NCBI RefSeq assembly: GCF_029633865.1 | Contig: NC_079214.1 | Location: 34,333,095-34,397,094 of the forward strand | Reading direction: 5' to 3' | DNA length: 64,000 bases | Source: Lampris incognitus | Lineage: Eukaryota; Chordata; Actinopteri; Lampriformes; Lampridae | Part shown: positions 63,652-64,000 of the stretch, in pieces | How the letters are laid out: each line of letters starts with the position of its first letter | Numbering within the stretch: position 1 is the first letter of the stretch | Position numbers and translations under genes: made by a program | Notes under the pieces: generated by a model | Database searches by the model: none | What the model saw: only the letters and a program-made list of their open reading frames with translations | Told to the model about the DNA's origin: nothing

Positions 63652-64000
63652 GTGGAAAAGGACATTGTCCAAATGCTGCACACACCCCTTCAGGCCACTG
63701 TCTCTCTGCAGAAGCTGAGGGCAGCCTCCGAACAGGACCCTGTCCTCTCCCAGCTCCGCACCTACATCCAGAATGGCTGGCCTCACAAGGTCCCAGAGGA
63801 GCTGGCTGCATTCGCCCAAGTCAGACAGGAGCTCTCCTGCTGGAACGACACCTGCGTGGCACGTGGGTTTTGCACAGTGGTCCCAGCTGCTCTCCGTGCA
63901 CGTGTTTTGAATATGGCGCATGAAGGCCACCTGGGCATTGTGAAACTGAAACAGCGCTGCCGAGACCTGGTGTGGTGGCCGGGGATAGACAAGAGATATT
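63652..64000 (+). pseudogene. Gypsy integrase N-terminal part, after in-frame stop, cut by window end
   Basis: In frame with the RT/RNase H after a single TGA at 63649. It reads LRAASEQDPVLSQLRTYI and then the zinc-binding start AHEGHLGIVKLKQRCRDLVW followed by WPGIDKRY at the window edge. There is no further stop in this stretch. Confidence 0.75.

Larger units (their letters stand above)
61501..64000 (+). mobile_element. Second Ty3/gypsy element (Mag-like), internally deleted, runs off the window
   Basis: LTR, gag with two zinc knuckles, the start of the protease, then directly the second half of RT, RNase H and the start of integrase. The stretch between protease and the RT active-site box is missing. 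The element continues past 64000. Confidence 0.82.

Overview
The window looks like nuclear DNA from a teleost fish. It is AT-rich with long (CA)n microsatellites. It carries many transposable-element families typical of bony fish: Tc1/mariner, hAT, piggyBac, L2/CR1-like and RTE-like LINEs, tRNA-derived SINEs, Ty3/gypsy and BEL/Pao. It also has two spliced host genes with vertebrate-type splice sites. No bacterial or organellar features were seen.

Host genes. The first coding exon of liprin-alpha-1 (ppfia1) lies on the minus strand at about 28.05-28.32 kb, with a donor site on its left and a plausible acceptor just before the ATG. Bases 1-28051 are therefore inferred to be intron, and about 28.3-39.4 kb to be the intron leading to an upstream non-coding exon and CpG-rich promoter near 39.4-39.7 kb. 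On the plus strand, seven exons between 41093 and 47553 join with matching phases into a 368-codon gene. Its cysteine/histidine pattern resembles the zinc-chelating DNA-binding fold of CARF/MULE/FLYWCH-type proteins. The two genes appear to be transcribed divergently.

Mobile elements from left to right. There is a fold-back Tc1 derivative (1.75-2.95 kb); nested hAT elements (3.33-4.74 kb); a piggyBac with two in-frame stops (6.19-8.6 kb); a BEL-like gag fragment (9.2-9.8 kb); LINE/SINE-like tandem monomers (10.4-11.3 kb); and a 4.6 kb hAT with a perfect 8-bp target duplication (12.99-17.62 kb). Next come LINE fragments, a repeat with a hammerhead-ribozyme-like core (19.85 kb), a DD36E Tc1 element (20.05-21.27 kb) and an intact DD38E (Intruder-type) Tc1 element (23.45-25.07 kb). 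Further right are a decayed relative of the large hAT (31.46-33.41 kb), a second fold-back Tc1 derivative (33.65-34.84 kb) and a tRNA-SINE with a 16-bp target duplication (35.6 kb). The large intron of the plus-strand gene holds an LTR element containing a SINE and an L2/CR1-like LINE (41.7-46.0 kb).

The right 14 kb (50-64 kb) is almost solid retroelement: LINE and Tc1 fragments, a decayed BEL/Pao element (minus strand) with a 431-bp miniature LTR element inside its LTR, a mosaic chromodomain gypsy with two gag-protease modules, and the start of a third, internally deleted gypsy.

The most interesting signals are four. (1) A TRIM-like miniature LTR element whose LTRs contain a tRNA-like Pol III promoter. 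(2) Two 1197-bp fold-back derivatives of the DD38E element alongside an intact autonomous copy; one derivative keeps an open reading frame for the transposase DNA-binding domain. (3) A hammerhead-like motif in a dispersed repeat, and a perfect 63-bp-arm palindrome made from the same repeat. (4) The spliced CARF/MULE-like gene, whose exon 3 donor was tandemly duplicated together with the edge of an inserted LTR.
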